The notes below the pieces were generated by a model, which saw only the letters and a program-made list of their open reading frames with translations, was not told the origin of the DNA and did not search any database. Made by a program: the position numbers and the translations under genes. 64,000 nt of DNA, taken from Clostridiales bacterium. Lineage in GTDB: Bacteria > Bacillota > Clostridia > Peptostreptococcales > Anaerovoracaceae. Shown piece by piece: positions 1-8,670 of this stretch. Numbering within the stretch: position 1 is the first letter of the stretch; every line of letters starts with the position of its first letter. Location of the stretch: assembly GCA_012841925.1 (NCBI GenBank), contig DUTT01000069.1, positions 17,980 to 81,979 on the forward strand, in the 5' to 3' direction.

Positions 1-1
1 C

Positions 2-70
2 GAGGAAATCAGTCAGTCCGAAATGAGCAAAGTGACCGGTGGCATGGGCCTGCCTCCCGGCATGTTTTAG
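2..70 (+). CDS. YbaB/EbfC nucleoid-associated protein, 3' end only
   Basis: Only the last 22 codons are in the window, ending in TAG at 68-70. The visible tail, with MSKVTGGMGLPPGMF at the end, matches the typical C-terminus of the YbaB/EbfC DNA-binding family (K-T-G-G-hydrophobic-P-G-hydrophobic-F). The gene is followed after 12 bases by recR, and a ybaB-recR pair is very common in bacteria (usually dnaX-ybaB-recR), which supports the call. The start and most of the protein lie outside the window. Confidence 0.75.
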   Translation, partial: EEISQSEMSKVTGGMGLPPGMF

Positions 71-82
71 GCGGAGGAGAAG

Positions 83-682
83 ATGAAGCATTATGCTAAG
101 CCTCTCGCCCGGCTGATCGGGGAGCTGGCCAGGCTGCCCGGCATTGGAAACAAGAGCGCGCAGAGACTGGCGTTTCATATCCTGTCCCTGCCCGAAGCCG
201 AAGCGCTCGCGCTGTCGGAAGCCATCGCAGAAGCCAAAGCCGGCATGCGCTACTGCTCCGTATGCGGAAATCTGACGGATCTGGACCCCTGCAGGGTCTG
301 CTCCGACCCGTCCAGAGACGGCGGCACAGTCTGCGTCGTGGAGAGTCCGCGCGACGTTTCCGCGATGGAACGGATCAAGGAGTACCGAGGGCAGTACCAC
401 GTGCTGCACGGTGCGATTTCTCCGATGGACGGAATCGGCCCCGAGGAGATCAACCTCAAGTCGCTGATCATCCGCCTGCAGGAAAACGATGTCCGGGAAG
501 TTATTCTCGCGACGAATCCGAACATCGAGGGCGAAGCGACGGCGATGTACATCGCGAGACTCGTGAAGCCGTCCGGAATTAAGGTGACGCGGATTGCGCA
601 CGGCATCCCCGTCGGAGGCGATCTGGAGTACACGGACGAGGTGACGCTTTCCATGGCGATGGAGGGTCGCAGAGAGCTGTAG
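83..682 (+). CDS. recR: Recombination mediator protein RecR
   Basis: RecR works with RecO (and RecF) to load RecA on gapped single-stranded DNA. The 199-residue length is standard. In order there is an N-terminal helix-hairpin-helix ([18 protein letters not shown], about residues 16-33), a four-cysteine zinc finger (C58, C61, C70, C73) and a Toprim domain with the VVESPRDV and [14 protein letters not shown] segments. The ATG is preceded by GGAGGAGA. It directly follows the ybaB-like gene with a 12-base gap, so the two are probably co-transcribed. Confidence 0.96.
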   Translation: MKHYAKPLARLIGELARLPGIGNKSAQRLAFHILSLPEAEALALSEAIAEAKAGMRYCSVCGNLTDLDPCRVCSDPSRDGGTVCVVESPRDVSAMERIKEYRGQYHVLHGAISPMDGIGPEEINLKSLIIRLQENDVREVILATNPNIEGEATAMYIARLVKPSGIKVTRIAHGIPVGGDLEYTDEVTLSMAMEGRREL

Positions 683-726
683 CGCAGAACAAAGCGAGGA
701 TAGAGCAAAAGAGGAAAGGAGCGCAC

Positions 727-2085
727 ATGAAGCTTTTGATTCAAGGCGGACGCATCATCGACGGAGCGCAGCAGATCGATCGCATTGCGAATCTGGTCGT
801 TGCAGACGGTCGGATTGCGGGCATCACGGACGAGGATGTCGAAGCCGACTGCACGATCGATGCGAAAGGACTCATCGTCAGCCCGGGGTTTATCGATATG
901 CACATGCACGAGGATCCGTTTGACGAGGAGCAGGGGAGACCGAAAAGCGACATTGCCCGGTCCATGGCGCTCATGGGTGTCACGACGTGCATGGGCGGCA
1001 ACTGCGGCGAAAACGTCTACGCACCCGATCTCTACCTCGACGCGCTCGACCGGTTCGGCAGCTGCGTCAATCAGGGACTGTTTGCCGGTCACACGTATGT
1101 GCGCTGCGCCAGCGGCGGCACTGACAAGTATGCGCCGGTGGATGCCGACACGCTTTCGCGCATGCAAACGCTTACGACAGAGCTGCTCGACGCAGGGTGT
1201 ATGGGCGTGTCGTTCGGTGTCAAATATATCCCCGGAACGACGTGGGAGGAGATCGTCCGGCTCGCTTCGCTGTGCAAAGCGGATGACCGGCTCGTCGCCT
1301 CGCACGTGCGCAACGATGTGGGTCGTGTGTTCGACGCGGTGGCGGAGATGGCGGAGCTTGCGCGCGAAACGGGGGTGCGCGTGCAGATCTCGCACGTGGG
1401 CAGCATGGGCGGATACGGACAGATGGAGCGTTTGCTTCGCGACGTGGACCGCTATCGCAGCCAGGGTATCGACATGGCGTGCGACTGCTATCCCTACGAT
1501 GCCTTCAGCACGACGATCGGCGCGACGACGTACGACGAGGGTTTTCTCGACGAGTATCAGGCGGACTACGACAGCGTCCAGCTTGTGGACGGTACGTACG
1601 GCGGGGCGCGATGCACGAAGGAAATTTTCGACTGGGCCCGCGAACACGAGCCCTGGGCGAAGACCATCGGATACTTTATGAAGCCCGAAGACATCGAGCT
1701 GGCGCTCAGGCACCCGCACGTCCTTTTAGCGAGCGACGGTCTGCGCAGCGGCGCCAAAGGCCATCCGAGAGCGGCGGGGTCGTTCCCGAGGCTCATAAGT
1801 GCCTATGTCAAGACGGGTAAACTGCCGCTTGCGGAGGCGCTGTCTAAGATGACCCACCGGCCGGCGGAGCGTCTGAGTCTGGAAAAGAAAGGCAACTTCC
1901 GCATTGGATCGGACGCTGACATTACGATTTTCGACCTCGACCGCATCGAAGACCGGGCGACGTACGACGAACCTTCGCTTGCTCCTGCGGGAATTGCTTA
2001 TGTGTTGATTGCGGGCAGCACCGCTGTGCAGGACGGAGAGCTCGTGGATGAAACGCTCGGGAAGTCCGTGCGTTTTGGAGAATAG
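727..2085 (+). CDS. Amidohydrolase, N-acyl-D-amino-acid deacylase (D-aminoacylase)-like
   Basis: This is a 452-residue metal-dependent amidohydrolase. It has the N-terminal beta-sandwich start (LIQGGRIIDG), a metal-binding HxH in IDMHMHEDPF (about residues 57-66), histidines in SHVRND and ISHVGSMGG, a catalytic Asp in LASDGLRSG, and the C-terminal FRIGSDADITIFD strand typical of D-aminoacylases/dihydroorotase relatives. Members remove acyl groups from N-acyl-D-amino acids, but the exact substrate cannot be read from sequence. A GGAAAGGAG site precedes the ATG. The next gene follows after 12 bases, so it probably shares an operon with the serine hydrolase and lgt. Confidence 0.8.
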   Translation: MKLLIQGGRIIDGAQQIDRIANLVVADGRIAGITDEDVEADCTIDAKGLIVSPGFIDMHMHEDPFDEEQGRPKSDIARSMALMGVTTCMGGNCGENVYAPDLYLDALDRFGSCVNQGLFAGHTYVRCASGGTDKYAPVDADTLSRMQTLTTELLDAGCMGVSFGVKYIPGTTWEEIVRLASLCKADDRLVASHVRNDVGRVFDAVAEMAELARETGVRVQISHVGSMGGYGQMERLLRDVDRYRSQGIDMACDCYPYDAFSTTIGATTYDEGFLDEYQADYDSVQLVDGTYGGARCTKEIFDWAREHEPWAKTIGYFMKPEDIELALRHPHVLLASDGLRSGAKGHPRAAGSFPRLISAYVKTGKLPLAEALSKMTHRPAERLSLEKKGNFRIGSDADITIFDLDRIEDRATYDEPSLAPAGIAYVLIAGSTAVQDGELVDETLGKSVRFGE

Positions 2086-2097
2086 CGGGGAGATAAA

Positions 2098-2868
2098 ATG
2101 AAAAATTCACTGTTGGAGCGCATCGCATCCCTGCCGGGGCACAACGGCATGTACTTTAAGAATCTGGTGACAGGGGAGACGATCGAATACCATTCGACCG
2201 ATTCGTTCGGTCCTGCATCGGTCATCAAACTACCGGTCTTTATGCACATCGCACGGCTGATGAGCCGGGGTGACATCGGCCCGAACGAGACCATCCGGTG
2301 CCGTCACGAAGACAAGATGGGCGGATGCGGGGCGCTGCGCGCCTTTACGGACGAGCCGGACGTATCGATTGCGACGCTGTGCGAGCTGATGATCACCATC
2401 TCGGATAATTCGGCTACGAACCTGCTGATAAACAGAATCGGTATCGAAGAGCTGGCCTTGGTGTTTAAGGACATGGGGCTCTCGGTGACGAAGCTCCACC
2501 GGGTGATGTTCGACAGCGAAGCCGCTGCGCGCGGCATTGAAAACGAGGCGGCTCCCCGGGAGATGGGCATGCTGCTCGAGCAGGTGTATCGCCGGGAGTT
2601 CGAGGACGAGGAGACGTCGGCCTACATTGAGGAAGTTCTGCTGAAGCAGCAGATCAATCACAAAATACCGGGCATCATCGGAGCGTCGGTATCTGTGGCT
2701 CACAAGACCGGTGAGGACGACGGAATCTCCAACGATGTGAGCATCGTGTATGCGCCGGAGCCGTTCGTGCTGTGCTTTATGGGCAACGAGACGTTTGTAC
2801 CGGACTTCGAAGCGTTTATGCGCCAGGCATCGTACGACTTGTACGTGGCCTGTGGAGGCAGCCTGTGA
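2098..2868 (+). CDS. Class A beta-lactamase-fold serine hydrolase (no signal peptide)
   Basis: The 256-residue protein carries all three hallmarks of penicillin-recognising serine hydrolases in the right order: SxxK (S41-V-I-K44), SDN (S102-D-N104) and KTG (K203-T-G205). Length and motif spacing fit the beta-lactamase2 (PF13354) group. It begins MKNSLLERIASLPG with no hydrophobic signal segment, so it is probably cytoplasmic and unlikely to be a resistance enzyme. A peptidase or esterase role is possible. It overlaps lgt by one base (TGATG) and follows a D-aminoacylase-like gene. Whether both act on D-amino-acid peptides is inference. Confidence 0.75.
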   Translation: MKNSLLERIASLPGHNGMYFKNLVTGETIEYHSTDSFGPASVIKLPVFMHIARLMSRGDIGPNETIRCRHEDKMGGCGALRAFTDEPDVSIATLCELMITISDNSATNLLINRIGIEELALVFKDMGLSVTKLHRVMFDSEAAARGIENEAAPREMGMLLEQVYRREFEDEETSAYIEEVLLKQQINHKIPGIIGASVSVAHKTGEDDGISNDVSIVYAPEPFVLCFMGNETFVPDFEAFMRQASYDLYVACGGSL

Positions 2869-3605
2869 TGACTTCTCCGGGCCGCATCGCATTCTCCGTA
2901 TTCGGCCTGGATGTGATGTGGTATGGTATTATGATCGCTTCGGCGATGACGGCTGCCGTGGGGCTTGCTGCCTTTCGCGCTCCGTCGCACGAGCTGGATC
3001 GCGAGCGCATTTTGGATCTGGCTCTCTGGATCGTACCGGTAGGTGCAATCGGCGCCAGACTTTACTATGTGCTCTTCCATTGGCAGTATTATGCGGTCCG
3101 GCCTTTGGAAATTCTCAACTTTCGATCCGGCGGACTGGCGATCCACGGAGGGCTGATTGCAGGCATCGCCATCGGCATCGTGCTTGCCCGCCGCTGGAAA
3201 CTCGATGTGCCGCGACATCTGGATCTCGCTGCGCCGTCGATTGCGCTGGGGCAGGCCATCGGCCGCTGGGGGAATTTCTTTAACAGCGAAGCGCACGGGC
3301 GGCCTACCGATGTCCCCTGGGCGGTCATCGTGGACGGTGTCGCCGTGCACCCTACGTTTTTATACGAATCGATCTGGTGTCTGTTCTTGTGCATCGCTTT
3401 GATCGCATACGAACGATCGGGGCGGAAAGAGTTTAGCGGTCACATATTTCTGTTGTATGCGGCCCTGTACTCGGTCGAACGTTTTTTCGTGGAAGGGTTG
3501 CGTACGGACAGCCTCATGATCGGTCCGCTTCGTCAGGCGCAGGTCCTGAGCGCAGCGGTCATCGCTTTGTGTATCGTCGTATACAGGTACGTGGTGAAAA
3601 GATGA
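2868..3605 (+). CDS. lgt: Prolipoprotein diacylglyceryl transferase
   Basis: Lgt moves diacylglycerol from phosphatidylglycerol onto the lipobox cysteine of prolipoproteins in the membrane. The ATG at 2868 (MTSPGRIAFSVFGLDVMWYG) is chosen because it overlaps the preceding stop and gives a normal 245-residue protein. A longer reading frame upstream would overlap the hydrolase gene. Family signatures are visible: LAIHGGLIAG, the GRWGNFFNSEAHG signature (Lgt consensus GRxGNFxNxE-G), and several membrane segments. The next gene overlaps by ATGA at 3602-3605. Confidence 0.93.
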   Translation: MTSPGRIAFSVFGLDVMWYGIMIASAMTAAVGLAAFRAPSHELDRERILDLALWIVPVGAIGARLYYVLFHWQYYAVRPLEILNFRSGGLAIHGGLIAGIAIGIVLARRWKLDVPRHLDLAAPSIALGQAIGRWGNFFNSEAHGRPTDVPWAVIVDGVAVHPTFLYESIWCLFLCIALIAYERSGRKEFSGHIFLLYAALYSVERFFVEGLRTDSLMIGPLRQAQVLSAAVIALCIVVYRYVVKR

Positions 3606-4165
3606 AACACGATTACGAGCAGATTTTTAAGCGCGATCCGGAAAGCGGAAAGATTGTCATCGAGATTTCGTTGAACGACTACCTGGAGTTCTTTCACGAA
3701 TGGGACAATGCGGTGTTCAAGAAGCGAGACATGCATCCGGAGCTGGCCGAATTTCTGGAAGAGTGCTCCAGGGATATTCCGCCCAAAGAAGCGCTCGACG
3801 TCCGTTTCTACCTCGCAGACGAACCCCGCGATCCGCAGAAGGAAGAGGTGATCCGGTCGAGCTACCGCAACTATTTCGATGCGGCGCTTTCGTTCGAAGA
3901 GGGCGAAGTAAAACGCACGGTGTACGGTTCGGGCGCGATGCTGCTCATCGCGCTCACTCTGCTGTCGGTCTACACGCTGCTGGCAAGCCGCTCTGCAGGC
4001 ACGGTCATCGCATCCGCTCTTCTGGAGAGCTTGCTCATCGGTGGCTGGGTCCTTACGTGGGAAGCATTCCACCGGGTGGCCATCGACATGATACAGCCGC
4101 TCCGCCGCAAGAAGATGAATAAGCGCCTGCAGGGAGCTGCGATCAGCTTTCGGTACAGCGTATAA
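3602..4165 (+). CDS. Small membrane protein of unknown function
   Basis: I do not recognise this 187-residue protein. Its N-terminal two thirds are soluble and charged (MKHDYEQIFKRDPESGKIVI...). Two hydrophobic helices then follow closely (about residues 108-127, GAMLLIALTLLSVYTLLAS, and 130-150, AGTVIASALLESLLIGGW), ending in a basic tail (QPLRRKKMNKR). The ATG at 3602 overlaps the lgt stop, indicating translational coupling. An earlier in-frame ATG at 3569 would lie inside lgt. The gene ends just before a bidirectional terminator at 4182-4213. Confidence 0.7.
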   Translation: MKHDYEQIFKRDPESGKIVIEISLNDYLEFFHEWDNAVFKKRDMHPELAEFLEECSRDIPPKEALDVRFYLADEPRDPQKEEVIRSSYRNYFDAALSFEEGEVKRTVYGSGAMLLIALTLLSVYTLLASRSAGTVIASALLESLLIGGWVLTWEAFHRVAIDMIQPLRRKKMNKRLQGAAISFRYSV

Positions 4166-4181
4166 CAAATCGGCCTATAAT

Positions 4182-4213
4182 AAAAACTGCAGGATAGCGT
4201 TCCTGCAGTTTTT
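4182..4213. terminator. Bidirectional intrinsic terminator
   Basis: A 13-bp perfect stem (AAAAACTGCAGGA / TCCTGCAGTTTTT) with a 6-base loop sits between the convergent lgt operon (+) and lysA (-). The A-run and T-run flanking the GC core let it work in both directions. Confidence 0.88.
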
Positions 4214-4264
4214 GTTTTCAGCGAGATCTCGCGGCTGTTAGGTGTTTTAAGTCCTCAAGGCCGC

Positions 4265-5566
4265 TTACAGTTCGTTTTCGACAATCTGTTCCAGCGTCTG
4301 CGGTTTGCGGATCAGTTTCAGCGATCCGTCGGCGGCAGCCAGCACTTCCGGCGCCTGCGTGTGCGAGTTGTAGTTGAACGGCGTCATAGCGGCGCAGTAG
4401 GCACCGGCGCCTCCGATGACGACGAGGTCGCCGATTTCGGGCTCGGCCATCGTCCGCTCGACGATGTTTTGTCCGCTATCCAGGCACTGGGAGTCTCCGC
4501 TTTCGCAGCACCGGCCCACGATGATACCTTCGTAGTCGATGTTCGAAAGATCGAATTCCGAAGAGCGCAGTTTCCCGTCTTTAGTGATGATGTAAAACGG
4601 ATGCTCCGATCCGTAGGTCAGCGGTCGCGCGTTGATCTCCATGCCGCCGTCCGTCACGATAAAGTTGAAGCCGTCGCTGCCGGTCCGCTTCTTGTCTTTG
4701 ACTTCTGTGACAGCATAGCCGGCATTCGCCACGATGAACGTACCCGGCTCGATCTCCATCATAAGCTTGCGGCCCGTGCGCTCGTAAAATGCCTCTATCT
4801 TTTCTTTTGCATAGTTTCCAAGGTCTTCAATGTCGGCGTACGTATCGTTCGGCATGCGGGCTTCTTTGAGGCCTCCGCCGAAGCTGACCGTTTCGCAGTC
4901 GGGAAAATGCTCCTCGATGATGCTGAGTTCGAGGTCGATGTTGCTCCTCCACACTTCCGGATCGCCGCCGGATCCGATGTGAACGTGCACCTCCGTAAAG
5001 CGCACACCTTTTTCCTTCGCGAGCGCCAGCGCTTTGCCCAGATCTTCGCGATGCACGCCGAAGCAGGAGTATTTGTCGCCGGTGTTGCGCGTCACGTTTT
5101 CGCCCGATCCGACGCCCGGATGGACGCGCATGGACAAATCCATGCCGTGCTTGCGCGCGAAGTCGGCGATGAGCTCGAGCTGCCTCATGGAGCAGACGTT
5201 GTAGAGCATGCCTTTTTTCATCAGATCTTCCAGATCTGTGCGCTCTTCGCCGGCGGGGACCTCCTGCGTCGTAAGAAATATTTTTTCCGGCACGATGCCT
5301 GCCAGAACGGCGCGCTTGGCTTCGTTGAGCGAGCTGGCGTCGATGAGGAGCCCCTGACGGTCGATAATCTGCAGCAGCGTCCGGTTCGAGTTTGCTTTCA
5401 TCGCATAGCGGACGTGAATCCCGTACGCATTGGGCATGGCCAGCGCCGCTTTGCAGCGTTCGACGATGAGCGCTTCGTCGTATACGTACAGCGGAGTCCC
5501 GTAGAGCTGCGCTGCTTTTGAGAAGGAAGCGGGTTCCATCTTAGAAAAATTGTTCAATGTATGCAT
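4265..5566 (-). CDS. lysA: Diaminopimelate decarboxylase
   Basis: LysA decarboxylates meso-diaminopimelate to L-lysine. The 433-residue fold-type III PLP enzyme has the cofactor lysine in RYAMKAN (K57), the glycine-rich phosphate loop SFGGGLKEA, EPGTFIVANAG, and the substrate-binding CESGD motif (GRCCESGDS). It stands alone, convergent with the lgt operon and downstream of its own promoter (5617-5645). I saw no lysine riboswitch in the short leader. Related ornithine or carboxynorspermidine decarboxylases are the main alternatives, but YAMKAN and CESGD favour LysA. Confidence 0.88.
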   Translation of the reverse strand: MHTLNNFSKMEPASFSKAAQLYGTPLYVYDEALIVERCKAALAMPNAYGIHVRYAMKANSNRTLLQIIDRQGLLIDASSLNEAKRAVLAGIVPEKIFLTTQEVPAGEERTDLEDLMKKGMLYNVCSMRQLELIADFARKHGMDLSMRVHPGVGSGENVTRNTGDKYSCFGVHREDLGKALALAKEKGVRFTEVHVHIGSGGDPEVWRSNIDLELSIIEEHFPDCETVSFGGGLKEARMPNDTYADIEDLGNYAKEKIEAFYERTGRKLMMEIEPGTFIVANAGYAVTEVKDKKRTGSDGFNFIVTDGGMEINARPLTYGSEHPFYIITKDGKLRSSEFDLSNIDYEGIIVGRCCESGDSQCLDSGQNIVERTMAEPEIGDLVVIGGAGAYCAAMTPFNYNSHTQAPEVLAAADGSLKLIRKPQTLEQIVENEL

Positions 5567-5616
5567 GTTTTTCTCACTTTCAGCTGGATCGCACGATAAC
5601 GTTGGCTGTTTGATTC

Positions 5617-5645
5617 ATTATACCGCATGCAGATGGGTGAAACAA
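5617..5645 (-). promoter_or_regulatory. Promoter of lysA
   Basis: On the minus strand, TTGTTT (5645-5640) is followed after 17 bases by a perfect TATAAT (5622-5617). It lies about 50 bases upstream of the lysA ATG and just past the end of the U32 gene. Confidence 0.7.
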
Positions 5646-5651
5646 TATGAC

Positions 5652-6881
5652 TTATTCCCGCGGACTCTGCGCGTCGCGCGCACGAAACAGGTCACCGGCG
5701 ACAACCGGCCAGGGGCAGTTGATCGAAACGGTGCGCATCGGCACGTTGGCTACATCGAGTGTCTGCCCACATTCGTCCCGGATGACTTCGACTGTAAACG
5801 CGCGGCCTGTGTGCCCGGGCGAAACGACTTCCAGCGTGTCTCCGGGAGCGATGCGGTTGCGCGTTTCGATGAGCGCGGTCCCGTTCGGCGAATCTGCTGC
5901 AGCCTGTGCGACAAAGCGCCAGTCCTGAATCAACCCGACGGTTTCGGTGCCCGACACTGCCGGATCGCCGAGATAAAATCCGCTGATGTACGGTCGGTGG
6001 CTGATCGTGTCGAGTTCGCGCTGCAACTCTTCGAGCGGCGCCGTGCCGTCGATCGCCATGCGGTAGGCGTTTACAACGATGCCGACCGAATAGGGCGTGC
6101 GCATGCGTCCTTCTATTTTGTAGCAGGAAACGCCGGCGTCGCGCAGGCGATCCAAAAACGGCAGACAGCATAATTCGCCGGAGCTGAGGATCGTCGTTCC
6201 CCGCTCATCTTCGAACACAGGAAAGGACTCGCCCGGCCTCTTTTCTTCGGTCAGGCTGTAATACCAGCGGCACGATTGCGTGCAGTCGCCGCGGTTGGCG
6301 CTGCGTCCGGTCAGATACGAGCTGATGAGGCAGCGGCCGGAGTAGGCCATGCACATCGCTCCGTGGACAAACGCTTCCAGTTGAAGATCGGCCGGTGTGT
6401 TCTTCCGGATCGCTGAAATCTGCTCGATGGACAGCTCCCGGGCGAGCACGATGCGCCGTACGCCCATGTCGTAGTAGACGCGGGCCGCTTCGCTGCTCAT
6501 GCAGTTGGCCTGCGTGCTCAGATGGATCTCAAGTTCCGGTACAGCGCGCCGGATGGCGGCAATCGCTCCGATGTCCGAAACGATGAGCGCATCGGCGCCC
6601 ATCGCTTGAAGTTTTTTGGCATAAGGTACGAGATCCGCGAAGTCTCCGTCGTAGACGAAGCTGTTGACGGCGACATACAGTTTTTTCTTCCGGGCGTGTG
6701 CCAGCCCGATAACGCGAGCAAGTTCCGCTTCGTCCATGCCAGCCGACTCTGCGCGCAACTGAAGCATCGGCCCCCCGCAGTACAGAGCGTCAGCGCCGTA
6801 CCGCAGAGCGGTGCGCGCAGCTTCTTCGCTTCCGGCGGGCGCCAGCAGCTCCGGCTGATTGTCTGGTGTATCTTTACGCAT
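5652..6881 (-). CDS. U32 peptidase-family protein (TrhP/YrrN-O-like tRNA hydroxylation protein)
   Basis: This 409-residue protein carries the U32 signature: EAFVHGAMCMAYSGRC followed by RSANRGDCTQSCRWYY, whose cysteines are thought to bind iron-sulfur. The N-terminus (PELLAPAGSEEAARTAL-YGADALYCG) is the family's TIM-barrel start. Members formerly called collagenase-like peptidases include TrhP (YegQ) and B. subtilis YrrN/YrrO, needed for 5-hydroxyuridine in tRNA wobble positions, and RlhA, which acts on 23S rRNA. Which activity applies here is not decidable by eye. It is transcribed divergently from the SDR genes, from a promoter at 6909-6936. Confidence 0.85.
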   Translation of the reverse strand: MRKDTPDNQPELLAPAGSEEAARTALRYGADALYCGGPMLQLRAESAGMDEAELARVIGLAHARKKKLYVAVNSFVYDGDFADLVPYAKKLQAMGADALIVSDIGAIAAIRRAVPELEIHLSTQANCMSSEAARVYYDMGVRRIVLARELSIEQISAIRKNTPADLQLEAFVHGAMCMAYSGRCLISSYLTGRSANRGDCTQSCRWYYSLTEEKRPGESFPVFEDERGTTILSSGELCCLPFLDRLRDAGVSCYKIEGRMRTPYSVGIVVNAYRMAIDGTAPLEELQRELDTISHRPYISGFYLGDPAVSGTETVGLIQDWRFVAQAAADSPNGTALIETRNRIAPGDTLEVVSPGHTGRAFTVEVIRDECGQTLDVANVPMRTVSINCPWPVVAGDLFRARDAQSPRE

Positions 6882-6908
6882 ACCTTCAATCTCCCCTCTT
6901 CGCAGCGT

Positions 6909-6936
6909 ATCATATCACAGCAAAACGCGTTTGCAA
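6909..6936 (-). promoter_or_regulatory. Promoter of the U32 gene
   Basis: Minus strand: TTGCAA (6936-6931), a 16-base spacer, then TATGAT (6914-6909) preceded by TGA, an extended -10. It is divergent from the promoter at 6947-6975. Confidence 0.65.
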
Positions 6937-6946
6937 AGGAGCCGCG

Positions 6947-6975
6947 TTGACGCTTTCTGCGTACCGGTGTACACT
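6947..6975 (+). promoter_or_regulatory. Promoter of the SDR pair
   Basis: TTGACG (6947-6952), a 17-base spacer and TACACT (6970-6975). It lies 38 bases upstream of the first SDR start codon. Confidence 0.7.
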
Positions 6976-7013
6976 AAAAAGCGTAGCTGAATCAGACATG
7001 TGGGAGGAGTGGC

Positions 7014-7736
7014 ATGAAAGGAAAAGTCGCTGTCGTCACCGGAGCCGCAAAGGGCATCGGGAAAGCCATCGCACTGGAGCTCGCGTCGCGCGGAGCGCGC
7101 GTGTATGCAAACGGGCGCACGGAGGAAAGCCTTACAGATTTGCTCGTAGAAGCCGCCGACCGCTCGCTGGACATCGTCGCTCTACCGTTTGACGTAGCAA
7201 ACGAAGTCGAAGTTGAGCGCGCGATGGGCAAAGTCGGTTCGATGCACTATCTGGTGAACAACGCGGGCATCTGTCCGTATCTGAAATTCGAAGAATTAAA
7301 AGAAGAGCACTGGGATGCGGTGTTCGCTGTCAACGTCAAAGGCACCTACTTCTGCACGCGCCACGCGCTGGCACATCTCGTCGCCCCGGGCGGCAGCATC
7401 GTCAACATTTCGTCGGGCGCAGGGAAGACGGGCGGCGCGTTTGTGAGCATGCCCTACGGCACATCGAAGGCGGCCATCAACAACATGACCATCGCATTCG
7501 CGAAGCTGCTCGCCCCGAAGGGCATCCGCGTCAACGCCGTGTCGCCCGGATTTGTGAGCACGCGCATACTGGACGAGATGCCGGTCGACCAGGTGGCGAT
7601 CGCACAGGATATTCCGCTCGGGAGAATCGGTGTACCGGGTGACATTGCTCCGCTCGTCCGCTTTGTGCTGTCGGATGAAGCCGCATTTTTGACGGGCCAG
7701 ATCATCGAAATCAACGGTGGCGATGTAATGTATTGA
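7014..7736 (+). CDS. Short-chain dehydrogenase/reductase (SDR)
   Basis: This 240-residue classical SDR is an NAD(P)-dependent oxidoreductase. It has the Rossmann TGAAKGIG motif (residues 9-16), a DVAN segment, NNAG, the serine region NISSGAG, and the catalytic YGTSK (YxxxK). It is preceded by GGGAGGAG. An SDR of similar size follows after about 80 bases that contain a bulged hairpin. FabG-type 3-oxoacyl reductases and sugar-alcohol dehydrogenases share this layout, so the substrate is unknown. Confidence 0.85.
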   Translation: MKGKVAVVTGAAKGIGKAIALELASRGARVYANGRTEESLTDLLVEAADRSLDIVALPFDVANEVEVERAMGKVGSMHYLVNNAGICPYLKFEELKEEHWDAVFAVNVKGTYFCTRHALAHLVAPGGSIVNISSGAGKTGGAFVSMPYGTSKAAINNMTIAFAKLLAPKGIRVNAVSPGFVSTRILDEMPVDQVAIAQDIPLGRIGVPGDIAPLVRFVLSDEAAFLTGQIIEINGGDVMY

Positions 7737-7770
7737 GGTCGGATGCACATCGTGCACAAAGACAGATCAG

Positions 7771-7798
7771 ATGCGCACACCGGTGCGAGTGTGCATCT
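7771..7798. other. Bulged hairpin between the two SDR genes
   Basis: AGATGCGCACAC and GTGTGCATCT form a stem with a two-base bulge in the intercistronic gap. There is no T-run after it, so it looks like an RNA-processing or stability element rather than a terminator. Confidence 0.4.
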
Positions 7799-7819
7799 GC
7801 ATAAAACAGGAGGCATAAC

Positions 7820-8566
7820 ATGAACAACGAACGAAAAGTAGCGGTGGTGACAGGCGGTGCGACGGGCATCGGGAAGGGCTGTGTGCTGAAGTTTCTCGAG
7901 CACGGCTACCGGGTTGCCGCCACGGGACGCCGACAGGAGAAGCTGGATGAGCTGGTGCGCGAAGCGGGAAGCGAGAATTTGATCTGCATCCAGAGCGATG
8001 TCTCCGTCCAGGACGAAGTCGTACGCGTTATCGATCGCGCCGCGGCGAAATGGGGACGCATCGATGCCATGGTCAACAACGCCGGCATCTGCACGAGCAT
8101 TCCGTTTCTCGACATGACGGCGGAACAGTACGACGAAGTGATCCGGACCAATCAGTACGGATGCTTTTTCGGGATGCAGGCTGCAGCCAGGAAAATGATC
8201 GAGCTGGATATTGCAGGAGTAATCGTAAACGTGACCAGCGTGTTTTACGAAGTGGCGAGTCCTAAAATCATCCACTACCACGCCAGCAAGGGGGCGATTG
8301 CAACCATGACGAAGTCGGCGGCACTTGAGCTGGCGCCGTACGGAATCCGCGTGCTTGCCGTGGCACCCGGCGTCATCGACACGCCGATGCTGGACATCGA
8401 CAAACAGCGGGGTACGTGGGAGGAGATTCAGACCAAGCACATGCGAAACAAAGCGCTGTCGACGGAAGAAGTCGCGGACGTGATGGTGTTTTTGTGTTCC
8501 GAAAAGGCAAATGGAGTCAACGGCTGCGTCGTGCCCATCGACGACGGTCTTTTAAGCAAGTATTGA
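7820..8566 (+). CDS. Short-chain dehydrogenase/reductase (SDR)
   Basis: The second classical SDR (248 residues) has TGGATGIG as the nucleotide-binding motif, NNAG, the catalytic serine in VNVTSVF exactly 13 residues before the catalytic Tyr of YHASK, and the C-terminal NGCVVPIDDG strand. A strong AGGAGG precedes the ATG. It is not a recent copy of the upstream SDR, since identity is confined to family motifs. It ends just before a bidirectional terminator. The substrate is unknown. Co-transcription with the first SDR suggests a shared pathway. Confidence 0.85.
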   Translation: MNNERKVAVVTGGATGIGKGCVLKFLEHGYRVAATGRRQEKLDELVREAGSENLICIQSDVSVQDEVVRVIDRAAAKWGRIDAMVNNAGICTSIPFLDMTAEQYDEVIRTNQYGCFFGMQAAARKMIELDIAGVIVNVTSVFYEVASPKIIHYHASKGAIATMTKSAALELAPYGIRVLAVAPGVIDTPMLDIDKQRGTWEEIQTKHMRNKALSTEEVADVMVFLCSEKANGVNGCVVPIDDGLLSKY

Positions 8567-8588
8567 TAGGTCGCATTCTGCTGAATCA

Positions 8589-8622
8589 AAAAGCCGCAGT
8601 GTCTGTACGAACTGCGGCTTTT
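8589..8622. terminator. Bidirectional intrinsic terminator
   Basis: AAAAGCCGCAGT / ACTGCGGCTTTT form a 12-bp perfect stem with a 10-base loop between the convergent SDR operon and the M20 hydrolase gene. Confidence 0.85.
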
Positions 8623-8670
8623 ATATTTCTATATGCGATTCGCCCCACTCGCTTTGTATGCAACACGGAC

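Noticed and set aside
2098..2868. Beta-lactamase resistance gene
   Set aside because: The SxxK, SDN and KTG motifs are present but there is no signal peptide, and the gene sits in a housekeeping operon with lgt.
5567..5651. Lysine riboswitch upstream of lysA
   Set aside because: The leader is under 60 bases and has no conserved junction or terminator structure, only a plain sigma-A-type promoter.
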